Notes: a model not told the origin generated them from the letters alone. DNA of 64,000 nt from Panacagrimonas sp965216845 (GCA_965216845.1 OZ244200.1:2046001-2110000); one strand, 5' to 3'; numbered from the stretch's first letter, positions 1 to 7,968 are shown. Numbers and translations are program-made.

Positions 1-965
1 AACCGGTCGGCTCGCGCACCCTGTCACGCGCTGGCGAGCTGGATCTGTCGCCGGCCACCATCCGCAATGTCATGGCGGATCTGGATGAGTTGGGGCTGGT
101 GGCATCGCCGCATACCTCGGCCGGCCGCATTCCGACCGCACGCGGCTATCGATATTTTGTCGATCAGTTATTGACGCCGGAGACGCTCAATCAAAGCGCG
201 CGTGACCAGATCGCCTCGGCGCTGCTGCAATCGGCGGCTTCGCCCGCTGATGTATTGCAGGCGGCCAGTAATCTGTTGTCGCGTTTGACCGCGATGGCCG
301 GCGTGGTGACGGTGCCGCGCAAGAACATGGCGTTGCTGCGCCGTATTGAGTTCCTGCCACTGTCCGGCAATCGGGTGCTGGCGATTCTGGTGGTCAACGA
401 GCATGAGGTTCAGAACCGCGTGTTGCGGACACCCCGGCCCTATGGCGCCGACGAACTCGAGCAGTTCGCCAACATGATCAACGAACAATTCGCCGGGCAC
501 GACTTGCTGAATCTGCGGCGTGCCTTGGCGGACGAGGCGGTGGCGGTTCAGCACCGTATCAACGTCACCTTGCGCGAAGCCGCGGCAATGGCCGCGCAAG
601 CCATGCAAAGCGATCAAAGCGGAGACTACGTCTTTGCCGGCGGCGCGAACCTGTTGGCGTTTCAAGAGCTTGCCGACGTCAAGCGCTTGCGCGGCCTGTT
701 CGAGGTGCTGGACCGCAAGCGCGATCTGTTGAACCTGTTCGACCAATGTCTTGACGCCGAAGGCGTGCAGATTTTCATTGGTGAGGAGTCCGGCTACCGC
801 GTGCTGGACGAAATGAGCGTGGTCACCGCGCCGTACTACGTCAACGGCGAAATCGCTGGTCGCCTGAGTGTGATCGGACCCACGCGCATGGCCTACAACC
901 GCATCATTCCGCTGGTTTCGGAGACCGCGCGTGCCTTGAGTGCGCGTCTTGACGCCGAGAATTGA
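1..965 (+). CDS. hrcA: heat-inducible transcription repressor HrcA (5' truncated)
   Basis: HrcA represses heat-shock genes by binding CIRCE operators and is kept active by GroEL. The frame is already open at base 3 (SRAGELDLSPATIRN is readable before the first in-window Met at 72), so the gene begins outside the window. The winged-helix end with the family signature SPATIRNVMADLDELGL is followed by the TSAGRIPTARGYRYFVD segment, and the body continues to a TGA at 963-965. It is the first gene of hrcA-grpE-dnaK-dnaJ. Any CIRCE element would lie left of the window. Identity is secure from the conserved N-terminal motif and the neighbours; only the start is missing. Confidence 0.95.
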   Translation, partial: PVGSRTLSRAGELDLSPATIRNVMADLDELGLVASPHTSAGRIPTARGYRYFVDQLLTPETLNQSARDQIASALLQSAASPADVLQAASNLLSRLTAMAGVVTVPRKNMALLRRIEFLPLSGNRVLAILVVNEHEVQNRVLRTPRPYGADELEQFANMINEQFAGHDLLNLRRALADEAVAVQHRINVTLREAAAMAAQAMQSDQSGDYVFAGGANLLAFQELADVKRLRGLFEVLDRKRDLLNLFDQCLDAEGVQIFIGEESGYRVLDEMSVVTAPYYVNGEIAGRLSVIGPTRMAYNRIIPLVSETARALSARLDAEN

Positions 966-1016
966 ACTCAAAACGCGGCAATTTCATCAAAAGTTCGGCA
1001 AATCGCCACTTCGGCG

Positions 1017-1044
1017 CTTGAAATTCAGTTGGCCGTCCCCAGCT
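1017..1044 (+). promoter_or_regulatory. sigma-32 (heat-shock) type promoter before grpE
   Basis: A -35 box CTTGAAA at 1017-1023 and a -10 box CCCCAGCT at 1037-1044 are separated by 13 nt. This matches the RpoH consensus (CTTGAAA, 11-16 nt, CCCCATNT) except for part of the -10 tail. It lies in the hrcA-grpE gap, 43 nt before the chosen grpE ATG, where a heat-shock promoter is expected. Function is inferred from the motif and position. Confidence 0.75.
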
Positions 1045-1087
1045 ATCGGGCAAGCCACGCACATGCCCAACATTGGAACGCTGCCCC

Positions 1088-1663
1088 ATGATGAACGACG
1101 CGCCCGAATCGGCCGACCCGGCTGACGAAGCACCCCTGCAGGATACGCTGGATGTCCTGAGCCAGATCGAAGACTTGAAGAAGAAACTGGCCGCCGCCGA
1201 GAAAGCGGCCAGTGACGCCAAGGACGCCCAGGTGCGGGCTGTTGCCGAGGCCGAAAACGTCCGCAAGCGGGCGGAACGAGAGGTTGCCTCGGCCTCCAAG
1301 TTTGGCGCCGAGCGGGTGTTTTCGGATTTGCTCGGCGTCGCCGACAGTCTGGAGCTGGGCCTCAAGGCCGCCGCTGAACCCGATGCCAAGGCCGAGGCCT
1401 TGGCCGAAGGCATGGACCTCACCTGGAAACAGCTTGAAAGCCTGCTCAGCAAGCATGGCGTGCATCAGGTCAATCCAGAAAAAGAGGCCTTCAACCCGGA
1501 CTTCCACGAAGCCATGAGCATGGTGGAGTCTGCGGAAGTGGCGCCCAATCACGTGCTCAATGTGGTGCAAAAGGGGTATCGATTGCACGAGCGTCTGCTG
1601 CGTCCGGCGATGGTCATCGTCGCCAGGGCACCAGCCCCCAAAGACCCCGAGGCCGGGGCTTGA
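1088..1663 (+). CDS. grpE: nucleotide exchange factor GrpE
   Basis: Cytoplasmic cochaperone that releases ADP from DnaK. The protein is 191 aa from ATG 1088, close to the 197 aa of E. coli GrpE. An acidic N-terminus leads into a long Lys/Glu/Ala-rich helix (about residues 20-75, with the family-typical RAVAEAENVRKRAER), then the C-terminal beta domain containing HGVHQVNPEKEAFNP and ending near VLNVVQKGYRLHERLLRPAMV. A TTG at 1073 is in frame, but the GGAA at 1075-1078 is well spaced for ATG 1088 (ATG 1091 is also possible). It sits between hrcA and dnaK, with sigma-32-like promoters on both sides. Confidence 0.95.
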   Translation: MMNDAPESADPADEAPLQDTLDVLSQIEDLKKKLAAAEKAASDAKDAQVRAVAEAENVRKRAEREVASASKFGAERVFSDLLGVADSLELGLKAAAEPDAKAEALAEGMDLTWKQLESLLSKHGVHQVNPEKEAFNPDFHEAMSMVESAEVAPNHVLNVVQKGYRLHERLLRPAMVIVARAPAPKDPEAGA

Positions 1664-1685
1664 ATCAGGCCCGCTGACCCCAATT
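1659..1685 (+). promoter_or_regulatory. second sigma-32 type promoter, before dnaK
   Basis: CTTGAAT at 1659-1665 overlaps the grpE stop codon, and CCCCAATT lies at 1678-1685 with a 12-nt spacer, 31 nt before the dnaK ATG. Both boxes are near-consensus for RpoH. It would let dnaK be induced independently of grpE. The call rests on motif and position only. Confidence 0.65.
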
Positions 1686-1716
1686 CAACAGTCAAACAAT
1701 TTAATCGGAGCGGACC

Positions 1717-3648
1717 ATGTCCAAAATTATCGGAATCGACTTAGGCACGACCAATTCCTGTGTCTCACTGCTGGAAGGCGGCAACCCCAAAGTCATTGAA
1801 AACGCAGAAGGTGAACGCACCACGCCGTCCATCGTCGCCTATGCCGACGACGGGCAGGTCATCACCGGCCGTTCCGCCAAACGCCAGGCGGTGACCAATC
1901 CGCACAACACCCTGTTCGCGGTCAAGCGACTGATCGGCCGTCGTTTTGAAGACGGGGTGGTGCAGAAGGACATCGACATGGTGCCCTACAAGATCGTCAA
2001 GGCGCCCAACGGCGACGCCTGGGTGCAGGTCAAGGACAAGAAGATGGCGCCGCCGGAAGTGTCCGCGCAGGTGCTGATGAAGATGAAGAAGACCGCTGAG
2101 GATTACCTGGGTGAGCCGGTGACCGAGGCGGTGATCACGGTGCCGGCCTACTTCAATGATTCGCAGCGTCAGGCCACCAAGGACGCCGGCAAGATTGCCG
2201 GTCTGGAGGTCAAGCGCATCATCAACGAACCCACCGCCGCGGCGCTGGCTTTTGGCATGGACAAGGTCAAGGGTGATCGCAAGGTTGCGGTGTATGACCT
2301 GGGCGGCGGCACCTTCGATATTTCCATTATCGAAATTGCGGAAGTGGATGGCGAGCATCAGTTCGAAGTGCTGTCCACCAACGGCGATACCTTCCTTGGC
2401 GGTGAGGACTTTGACCTTCGCGTGATCGACTACATCGCATCGGAGTTCCAGAAAGAGCAGGGCATCGATCTGAAAAAGGATCCGCTGGCGCTGCAACGTC
2501 TGAAGGAAGCGGCGGAAAAAGCCAAGATCGAGCTGTCCAGCACCACCCAGACCGAAATCAATCTGCCCTACGTGACGGCGGACGCCTCCGGCCCCAAGCA
2601 TTTGAATCTGAAGCTGACGCGCGCCAAGCTCGAAGCGCTGGTGGAAGATCTGATCCAGCGCACGCTGGCGCCCTGCCAGACCGCGCTCAAGGATGCCGGT
2701 CTCAAGGCTTCGGAGATTCAGGAGGTGATTCTGGTCGGCGGTCAGACCCGTATGCCGAAGGTGCAGGAAGCGGTCAAGGAGCTGTTCGGCCGCGATCCGC
2801 GCAAGGACGTCAATCCCGATGAAGCCGTGGCTTCCGGTGCGGCGATTCAGGGCGCGGTGCTGGCCGGCGACGTCAAAGACGTATTGCTGCTGGACGTGAC
2901 GCCGCTTTCCTTGGGCATTGAAACCCTCGGCGGCAAGATGACCAAGCTGATCGAGAAGAACACCACCATCCCCACCCGCAAGTCGGAAACCTTTACCACC
3001 GCCGAAGACAATCAGACCGCGGTGACGATTCAGGTGTTTCAGGGCGAGCGCGAAGTCGCCAACGCCAACAAGAAGCTCGGCCAGTTCAATCTGGAAGGCA
3101 TCGTGCCGGCGCCGCGCGGCATGCCGCAGGTGGAAGTCACTTTCGATATCGACGCCAACGGCATTCTGCACGTCTCGGCCAAGGACAAGGCCACCGGCAA
3201 GGAGCAGAGCATCCGCATCACCGCCAATTCGGGCCTGAGCGATGCCGAAGTCGAACAAATGGTGAAGGACGCCGAGGCGCACGCCGAGGATGATCGCAAG
3301 TTCAACGAGCTGATTAACGCCCGTAATCAGGCGGATCAGTTATTGCACGGCGTCGAGAAATCGCTCAAGGAAATGGAAGCCGAGGTTGAAGCTGAGGAGA
3401 AGTCCAATATCGAAAGTGCGATGTCCGCGCTTCGCGAAGCCATCAAGGGCGACGACAAGGACGATATTGAGGCCAAGACCAAGGCGCTGGCGGAGGTTTC
3501 CGCCAAGTTGGCTGAAAAAGCTTACGCCAAAGCCGGGGCCGAGGCTGGCGCCGGACCGGACGGCGCGCCGTCTGCGGATGCATCACAAGCCGACGGCGAC
3601 GTGGTGGACGCCGAGTTCAGCGAAGTCAAGGATGACGAGAAAAAGTGA
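1717..3648 (+). CDS. dnaK: molecular chaperone DnaK (Hsp70)
   Basis: ATP-dependent Hsp70 chaperone of the cytoplasm, working with DnaJ and GrpE. It is 643 aa, a full-length family member (E. coli 638). Visible signatures are the phosphate loop IGIDLGTTNSCVSLLEGG at the N-terminus, YDLGGGTFDIS near residue 195, VILVGGQTRMPKVQ near 340, the substrate-binding domain with LLLDVTPLSLGIETLGG, and an acidic helical lid ending in VVDAEFSEVKDD, close to the usual EEVKD-type end. The ATG at 1717 follows CGGAG with good spacing. It is 53 nt downstream of grpE, and the gap carries its own heat-shock-type promoter. Confidence 0.99.
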   Translation: MSKIIGIDLGTTNSCVSLLEGGNPKVIENAEGERTTPSIVAYADDGQVITGRSAKRQAVTNPHNTLFAVKRLIGRRFEDGVVQKDIDMVPYKIVKAPNGDAWVQVKDKKMAPPEVSAQVLMKMKKTAEDYLGEPVTEAVITVPAYFNDSQRQATKDAGKIAGLEVKRIINEPTAAALAFGMDKVKGDRKVAVYDLGGGTFDISIIEIAEVDGEHQFEVLSTNGDTFLGGEDFDLRVIDYIASEFQKEQGIDLKKDPLALQRLKEAAEKAKIELSSTTQTEINLPYVTADASGPKHLNLKLTRAKLEALVEDLIQRTLAPCQTALKDAGLKASEIQEVILVGGQTRMPKVQEAVKELFGRDPRKDVNPDEAVASGAAIQGAVLAGDVKDVLLLDVTPLSLGIETLGGKMTKLIEKNTTIPTRKSETFTTAEDNQTAVTIQVFQGEREVANANKKLGQFNLEGIVPAPRGMPQVEVTFDIDANGILHVSAKDKATGKEQSIRITANSGLSDAEVEQMVKDAEAHAEDDRKFNELINARNQADQLLHGVEKSLKEMEAEVEAEEKSNIESAMSALREAIKGDDKDDIEAKTKALAEVSAKLAEKAYAKAGAEAGAGPDGAPSADASQADGDVVDAEFSEVKDDEKK

Positions 3649-3655
3649 TGAAGCG

Positions 3656-3857
3656 GCTTCCAGTTTCCAGTTGCCGGTTTCCAGACGCGGTGGGTTCCGG
3701 CTTGGCGCTGGAGAAACTGAAACCGGCTGAGTTGCCCGTACTGGCGGCTTTGTTCGCCACATGTTGAAGGCAAGTATTACAAGCCGTTTCCAAGTTCCAG
3801 CCGGCGCCGCCGGCTGGAGCGTTTCTGGAAACTGGAAACCCGAAACTGGAAACTGAC
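3656..3857. repeat. inverted-repeat element between dnaK and dnaJ
   Basis: The 211-nt gap is bounded by inversely oriented copies of a motif built from GGAAACT/GGAAACC units. On the left (3656-3688) it reads as TTCCAGTTTCCAG-type sequence, and on the right (3825-3856) as CTGGAAACTGGAAACC followed by CGAAACTGGAAACTGA. The right arm stops 3 nt before the dnaJ ATG. A near-identical 32-nt copy (30 of 32 by my alignment) lies at the rnhB/dnaE junction (39715-39746). It looks like a small palindromic element that could fold in the dnaK-dnaJ transcript. Confidence 0.7.
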
Positions 3858-3859
3858 GC

Positions 3860-4978
3860 ATGTCAAAGCGCGACTACTACGAGGTCCTGGGCGTCAACCA
3901 GAAGGCCGGTGAAGACGAGCTGAAAAAAGCTTATCGGCGTCTGGCGATGAAATATCATCCGGATCGCAATCCGGGTGATAAAACAGCGGAAGAGAAATTC
4001 AAGGAAGCCAGCGAGGCCTACGAGGTTCTCAGCGACGATCAGAAACGCGCCATTTATGATCGCCACGGGCATGAGGGTCTGGATCGCACCGGCGGCGGCG
4101 GCGGATTCGGCGGCGGCGGGTTTTCTGATCTGTTCGGCGATGTGTTCTCCGATATCTTCGGCGGCAGCCGCAGCAGCGGCCCACGGCGCGGGGCTGATTT
4201 GCGTTATTCCATGGATTTGACGCTCGAGCAGGCCGCCAGCGGAACCGTTCAATCCATCCGTATTCCTACCGTGCAGGATTGCCAGACGTGCAACGGCCAT
4301 GGCACCGCCGACGGCCAACCGCCGCCGTCCTGTCCGACGTGTGGCGGCAACGGACAGGTGCGAGTTCAACAAGGGTTTTTTGTCTTGCAACAGACCTGTC
4401 CGCACTGTCGCGGACGCGGCACGCAGATTTCGGATCCTTGCCGAAGCTGCCGCGGTGCCGGCAAGGTTCGCAACGAAAAAACCCTGGAAGTCAAAGTGCC
4501 GGCGGGTGTGGACACGGGTGATCGCATTCGTCTGAACGGCGAGGGCGAGCCGGGCGAGAAAAACGCACCCGCGGGCGACCTCTATGTGCAGATCAACGTG
4601 CGCCCACATGAGTTTTTCGAGCGAGACGGGCCGGACTTGCACTGTGTTGTTCCCATCAGCTTTGTCACCGCGGCGCTGGGCGGTGAGCTGGAAGTTCCGA
4701 CACTGACCGGGCGGGCGCAGCTCAAGATTCCCGAAGCTACCCAAACCGGCAAAGTGTTTCGGCTTCGCGGCATGGGCATTCGGCCGGTACGCGGCGGCGC
4801 CACCGGTGATCTGCTGTGCAGCGTAGTGGTGGAGACGCCGGTGAAGTTATCCAAAAAACAACGTGAGTTATTGCGCGAATTCGGCGAATCGGTGGCGGAC
4901 GGCGGCGCCAAGCACAGCCCGGAAGCTTCGTCCTGGCTTGATAAGGCAAAGAAGTTTTTCGAATCTTTAGGGGCGTAA
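3860..4978 (+). CDS. dnaJ: chaperone protein DnaJ
   Basis: Hsp40 cochaperone that delivers substrates to DnaK and stimulates its ATPase. It is 372 aa, the normal length (E. coli 376). The J domain (residues 1-70) contains the HPD motif in KYHPDRNPGD. A Gly/Phe-rich stretch (about 75-105) follows, then four zinc-finger repeats of CxxCxGxG type (CQTCNGHG, CPTCGGNG, CPHCRGRG, CRSCRGAG, about 139-200), then the two C-terminal beta domains. There is no strong Shine-Dalgarno; the sequence before the ATG is the end of the GGAAACT repeat. It is the last gene of the heat-shock cluster and converges with nadC. Confidence 0.98.
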   Translation: MSKRDYYEVLGVNQKAGEDELKKAYRRLAMKYHPDRNPGDKTAEEKFKEASEAYEVLSDDQKRAIYDRHGHEGLDRTGGGGGFGGGGFSDLFGDVFSDIFGGSRSSGPRRGADLRYSMDLTLEQAASGTVQSIRIPTVQDCQTCNGHGTADGQPPPSCPTCGGNGQVRVQQGFFVLQQTCPHCRGRGTQISDPCRSCRGAGKVRNEKTLEVKVPAGVDTGDRIRLNGEGEPGEKNAPAGDLYVQINVRPHEFFERDGPDLHCVVPISFVTAALGGELEVPTLTGRAQLKIPEATQTGKVFRLRGMGIRPVRGGATGDLLCSVVVETPVKLSKKQRELLREFGESVADGGAKHSPEASSWLDKAKKFFESLGA

Positions 4979-5000
4979 TTCAGGCGGTTTCCGCGCCTTT

Positions 5001-5035
5001 TGGGATCGCCGCGCCGCTTTGCGGCTCGCGATGCC
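5001..5035. repeat. palindromic hairpin repeat downstream of dnaJ
   Basis: ATCGCCGCGCCGC (5005-5017) faces GCGGCTCGCGAT (5021-5032), forming a GC-rich imperfect hairpin about 25 nt after the dnaJ stop. It resembles dispersed intergenic palindromes of many proteobacteria. It may also help terminate dnaJ transcription, but no U-run follows. Confidence 0.5.
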
Positions 5036-5049
5036 CCGAAGCGAAGACG

Positions 5050-5122
5050 GTCATTGCGAGTCAAACGAAACAATCTCCTGGCAGTGAGGAGATCACGTCG
5101 CCGTTTCACGCCTCGTGATGAC
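5050..5122. repeat. GTCATTGCGAG-type dispersed intergenic repeat
   Basis: The element starts with GTCATTGCGAG (5050-5060) and ends with the imperfect inverse CTCGTGATGAC (5112-5122), with CAATCTCC and GGAGATC arms inside. This is the general form of a widely seen non-coding palindromic repeat in proteobacterial genomes. Together with the hairpin just upstream it fills most of the 227-nt dnaJ-nadC gap, where I see no gene. Confidence 0.6.
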
Positions 5123-5205
5123 AGTGAAAACGTGGCACTGCAGCAATCTCCAGAAACAGGGAAGATGACCACAGCCTTTCAGGGCTGCGGATGACGCAGC
5201 GGGCC

Positions 5206-6066
5206 TTATTCCTGAAAACGCATTGACAAATCAATGGCGCGGACGTGCTTGGTCAGGCTGCCGACGGAAATCCGATCTACGCCGCATTCGGCAATAGCCT
5301 GCACATTTTTCAAGCATGCGCTGCCCGAATATTCAAGCAGGGTTTTTCCGCCACTGGCGCGGTGTTTTCGTACGCGGGTAACGGCCTCACGCAGCATGCC
5401 GGTGTCGAATTCGTCCACCAGTAGCAAATCGACAGCCGCATTCAGCGCTTCATCGACTTCTTGCAGGTTTTCTGCTTCGGTCATCAAGGGCACGCCGGCG
5501 TTCAATCCACGCGCGCGGACAATCGCGTTTTTAATGCCCCCGGCTGCGGCGATATGGTTTTCCTTGATCAGAATGCCGTCGTACAGGCCGATGCGGTGAT
5601 TGACGCCGCCGCCGCAACGCACCGCGTATTTCTGCGCCAATCGCAGGCCGGGAACGGTTTTTCGTGTATCAACGATTTTGCAGTCGGTCGTTGAGACGGC
5701 TTTGACGAACGCGGCGGTTTGGCTGGCGGTTCCACTCAGCGTCTGCAGGAAATTCAGCGCCGTGCGCTCGCCACTCAATAAAGCGGTAGCAGGGCCGCTG
5801 ACATTTGCCACAACAACCTCAGTTGCAAGCAAGTCGCCTTCTTGAGCTGACCACTCAAGAGATACCCGCTGATCGATCTGACGAAATACCTCGTCCACCC
5901 AGGGGCGACCACAGACGGTGGCCGGCTCCTTGAGAACCATGCGTGCGCGAATGATTTTTTCGGCATCCACCAGCCTGGCGGTGACATCGCCACTGCCGAT
6001 GTCTTCTTCCAGGGCGAGGCGGACGTTTTCGCAGATTGTCGAATGCGGCGGCGGAATCAGGTGCAC
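5206..6066 (-). CDS. nadC: nicotinate-nucleotide pyrophosphorylase (quinolinate phosphoribosyltransferase)
   Basis: Converts quinolinate and PRPP to nicotinate mononucleotide in de novo NAD synthesis. It is 286 aa, close to the bacterial norm. Family motifs are the N-terminal LEEDIGSGDVTARL, the catalytic-core DTRKTVPGLR, the phosphate-binding GGGVNHRIGLYDGILIKENH, and EYSGSACLKN and GVDRISVGSLTKH near the C-terminus. The start at 6066 overlaps the end of argF by 10 nt, so the two are probably cotranscribed (argF first). It converges on dnaJ across the repeat-filled gap. Confidence 0.96.
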   Translation of the reverse strand: MHLIPPPHSTICENVRLALEEDIGSGDVTARLVDAEKIIRARMVLKEPATVCGRPWVDEVFRQIDQRVSLEWSAQEGDLLATEVVVANVSGPATALLSGERTALNFLQTLSGTASQTAAFVKAVSTTDCKIVDTRKTVPGLRLAQKYAVRCGGGVNHRIGLYDGILIKENHIAAAGGIKNAIVRARGLNAGVPLMTEAENLQEVDEALNAAVDLLLVDEFDTGMLREAVTRVRKHRASGGKTLLEYSGSACLKNVQAIAECGVDRISVGSLTKHVRAIDLSMRFQE

Positions 6067-6956
6067 TTCAACAGCAGCTCAAGCAGGGCCATCTGCGCCC
6101 ACATGCGATTTTCGGCTTCGTCCCAAACCACGGACTGCGGACCATCGATCACCTCGCCGGTGACTTCTTCACCGCGGTGTGCGGGCAGGCAGTGCATGAA
6201 CAATGCGTCGGGCCGTGCCAGTTTCATCAGCGCAGAATTGACCTGGTAGGCCTTGAATGCGGCGATCCGTGCATTGTGTTCGTTTTCCTGGCCCATGCTG
6301 GTCCAGGTGTCAGTGACGATCAAGTCCACGCCATCGGCCGCCTGCGCCGAGGTCTGGCTGATGCTGATGGCATCGCCGGCAGCGTCGATGATCCTGGGGT
6401 CGGCCGAATAATCAGGCGGGCAGGCCAGACGCAGTTTGAACCCCAGAATTTGTGCAGCCTCTACCCAGGAATGACAGACATTGTTGCCGTCACCGATCCA
6501 GGCGGCGGTTTTCCCTTTGAGGTCGCCACGATGTTCCGTCCAACACTGCAGATCCGCCAGCAACTGGCAGGGATGGTGCAGATCAGACAAGCCGTTGATC
6601 ACCGGAACCTGCGAGTGTTCGGCGAACTCAACCTGGTCGGCCTGCGAGTCGTTGCGGATCATGACCGCGTCACACATGCGTGAAATCACCCGCGCGGTGT
6701 CCGCAAGCGGTTCAGATCGACCGATCTGGGTCGCGGAGGTTTGCAGAAACAGCGCGTGTCCGCCCAGCCTGGCCATGCCGGACTCGAAACTCACCCGGGT
6801 GCGGGTGCTGTTCTTGGCGAAAATCATCGCCAGGGTTTTTCCGGCAAACGGCCTGCCAGCCTGGTCAGGCGAGGTCTTGAGTTGACGCGCGCGCTCAATG
6901 AGCTGACGGATCTGATCCGCCGACAAGTCAGATAGCTGTAAGAAATGTTGCGTCAT
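6057..6956 (-). CDS. argF: ornithine carbamoyltransferase
   Basis: Transfers carbamoyl from carbamoyl phosphate to ornithine, giving citrulline in arginine biosynthesis. At 299 aa it fits the anabolic enzyme. The carbamoyl-phosphate loop is FAKNSTRTRVSFE (about residues 49-61). HPCQLLADL (about 130) and the ornithine/catalytic motif MHCLPAHRGEEVTGEV (about 265-280) are intact. The start codon at 6956 lies just beyond a terminator for the upstream membrane-protein gene, so argF-nadC is likely its own unit. Its Shine-Dalgarno is weak. Confidence 0.97.
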   Translation of the reverse strand: MTQHFLQLSDLSADQIRQLIERARQLKTSPDQAGRPFAGKTLAMIFAKNSTRTRVSFESGMARLGGHALFLQTSATQIGRSEPLADTARVISRMCDAVMIRNDSQADQVEFAEHSQVPVINGLSDLHHPCQLLADLQCWTEHRGDLKGKTAAWIGDGNNVCHSWVEAAQILGFKLRLACPPDYSADPRIIDAAGDAISISQTSAQAADGVDLIVTDTWTSMGQENEHNARIAAFKAYQVNSALMKLARPDALFMHCLPAHRGEEVTGEVIDGPQSVVWDEAENRMWAQMALLELLLKCT

Positions 6957-6969
6957 TGAGCGTTAACAG

Positions 6970-6990
6970 AAAAAGCCGCGCGAGCGCGGC
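6970..6990 (-). terminator. rho-independent terminator of the PuuD-like gene
   Basis: Read on the minus strand, GCCGCG (6990-6985), a four-base loop and CGCGGC (6980-6975) are followed by five T residues. It lies about 80 nt after the stop of the PuuD-like gene and just before argF, separating the two minus-strand units. Confidence 0.8.
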
Positions 6991-7072
6991 CTCAGTACAA
7001 AGCATACCCCAAAACCAGGCTTGGATCGGGCGCCCTGGGCGGCCGCTCGACCCAAGCCACTTAGTCAAGCAT

Positions 7073-7594
7073 TCAGAACGGCAGGCCGTGTGCCGCAGAG
7101 CCCATGAGCATCAGCATGGGAATGGACAGCAAGGTGTTGGTGCGAGATGCCAGAAAGGCGGTTCGTTTGGCGGTGGCTTTTTCCGCATCGGTGGCGGAAA
7201 CCATGCCCAGCACCTTCTTCTGGTTCGGCCAGATCAACACCCAGACATTGAACAGCATGATGGTGCCCAGCCAGGCGCCCATGCCAATGGTTGCCAGATA
7301 GAGCTGACCGCCGTCCGCGGCGACACCAAGGGTGAAAGCGCCGATGAAATGACCATTCTTGAGCAGATAGGCCGCGCCGCTCAGCCAAGTGACCAGGGCA
7401 GCCCAGCGGAACCACAGCAGCGCTCTTGGCGCGACGTATTTGCCGATGGCCGCAGGGCCAGGGCCATCCTTGTCGGCCGCAGCAGCAGCCATGGCCGGCA
7501 CCTGAACAAAGTTGAAGTAATACAGCAAACCAATCCAGGCAACACCCGAAACAATGTGCAGCCAACGGTCGAGCGAAAGAATATTAATGTCCAT
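7073..7594 (-). CDS. PuuD-like four-helix membrane protein
   Basis: Inner-membrane protein of 173 aa with about four hydrophobic helices (near residues 10-30, 60-78, 95-120 and 150-168). The start DRWLHIVSGVAWIGLLYYF and the KYVAPRALLWFRW segment resemble the N-terminal membrane part of proteins annotated as PuuD urate hydroxylase, but the length is well below full PuuD and there is no cytochrome c domain (no CxxCH). His12 and other membrane His/Trp residues might bind haem; this is not shown. ATG 7594 with GGGGAA upstream is preferred over the TTG one codon earlier. A 31-residue membrane peptide gene lies 38 nt upstream. Function unknown. Confidence 0.75.
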   Translation of the reverse strand: MDINILSLDRWLHIVSGVAWIGLLYYFNFVQVPAMAAAAADKDGPGPAAIGKYVAPRALLWFRWAALVTWLSGAAYLLKNGHFIGAFTLGVAADGGQLYLATIGMGAWLGTIMLFNVWVLIWPNQKKVLGMVSATDAEKATAKRTAFLASRTNTLLSIPMLMLMGSAAHGLPF

Positions 7595-7632
7595 CAATGT
7601 TCCCCAAGCTATTGATTAGTCGAATGATTTAA

Positions 7633-7728
7633 CTAGGCGCCCGCAATCATTTTGATTGCGACATTGAGAACGACGGCGAGTACAACGCCGGCGATGATGG
7701 TGCCTTTGATGCTGTCCAACGGATTCAT
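7633..7728 (-). CDS. 31-residue single-helix membrane peptide
   Basis: A small ORF with an excellent ribosome site (GGAGAG six bases before ATG 7728) encodes MNPLDSIKGTIIAG... ending ...KMIAGA: a short polar start and one hydrophobic helix of about 18 residues. It is preceded by a good promoter (7775-7803) and followed 38 nt later by the PuuD-like membrane protein, so the two are probably cotranscribed. I do not recognise the family. It could be a small subunit or partner of the downstream protein. Confidence 0.6.
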   Translation of the reverse strand: MNPLDSIKGTIIAGVVLAVVLNVAIKMIAGA

Positions 7729-7774
7729 GTTTCTCTCCAATTGCGATGGCCATGGCGTGGCCCGAAGCCGAAAA

Positions 7775-7803
7775 AGAATAAGCGACGACCAAAGAACATT
7801 CAA
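7775..7803 (-). promoter_or_regulatory. sigma-70 promoter for the small peptide and PuuD-like gene
   Basis: On the minus strand, TTGAAT (7803-7798), a 17-nt spacer and TATTCT (7780-7775) form a near-consensus promoter about 47 nt before the small ORF's ATG. Confidence 0.6.
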
Positions 7804-7863
7804 TGAAAACGCTTGTCAGAATGCGGTCAGCGGCCTTGTCGGTGGTCCTGGCAGGTTCGGGTC

Positions 7864-7894
7864 TTGAGCGTTCTGGTTCGCCAGAATCTATAAT
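7864..7894 (+). promoter_or_regulatory. probable sigma-70 promoter for grxD
   Basis: A perfect TATAAT at 7889-7894 has TTGAGC at 7864-7869 as its best -35 (19-nt spacer, a little long). It lies 75 nt before the grxD ATG. Confidence 0.55.
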
Positions 7895-7968
7895 GCGCGC
7901 CCATTGACGGACCTGTGATCGACCCACCGCCGGGCACGGGCCACTTTTTCAACATCGCAGGGTACACG

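Noticed and set aside
1765..3282. 505-aa minus-strand open frame
   Set aside because: Antisense shadow of dnaK produced by high-GC codon bias; no motif, no ribosome site.
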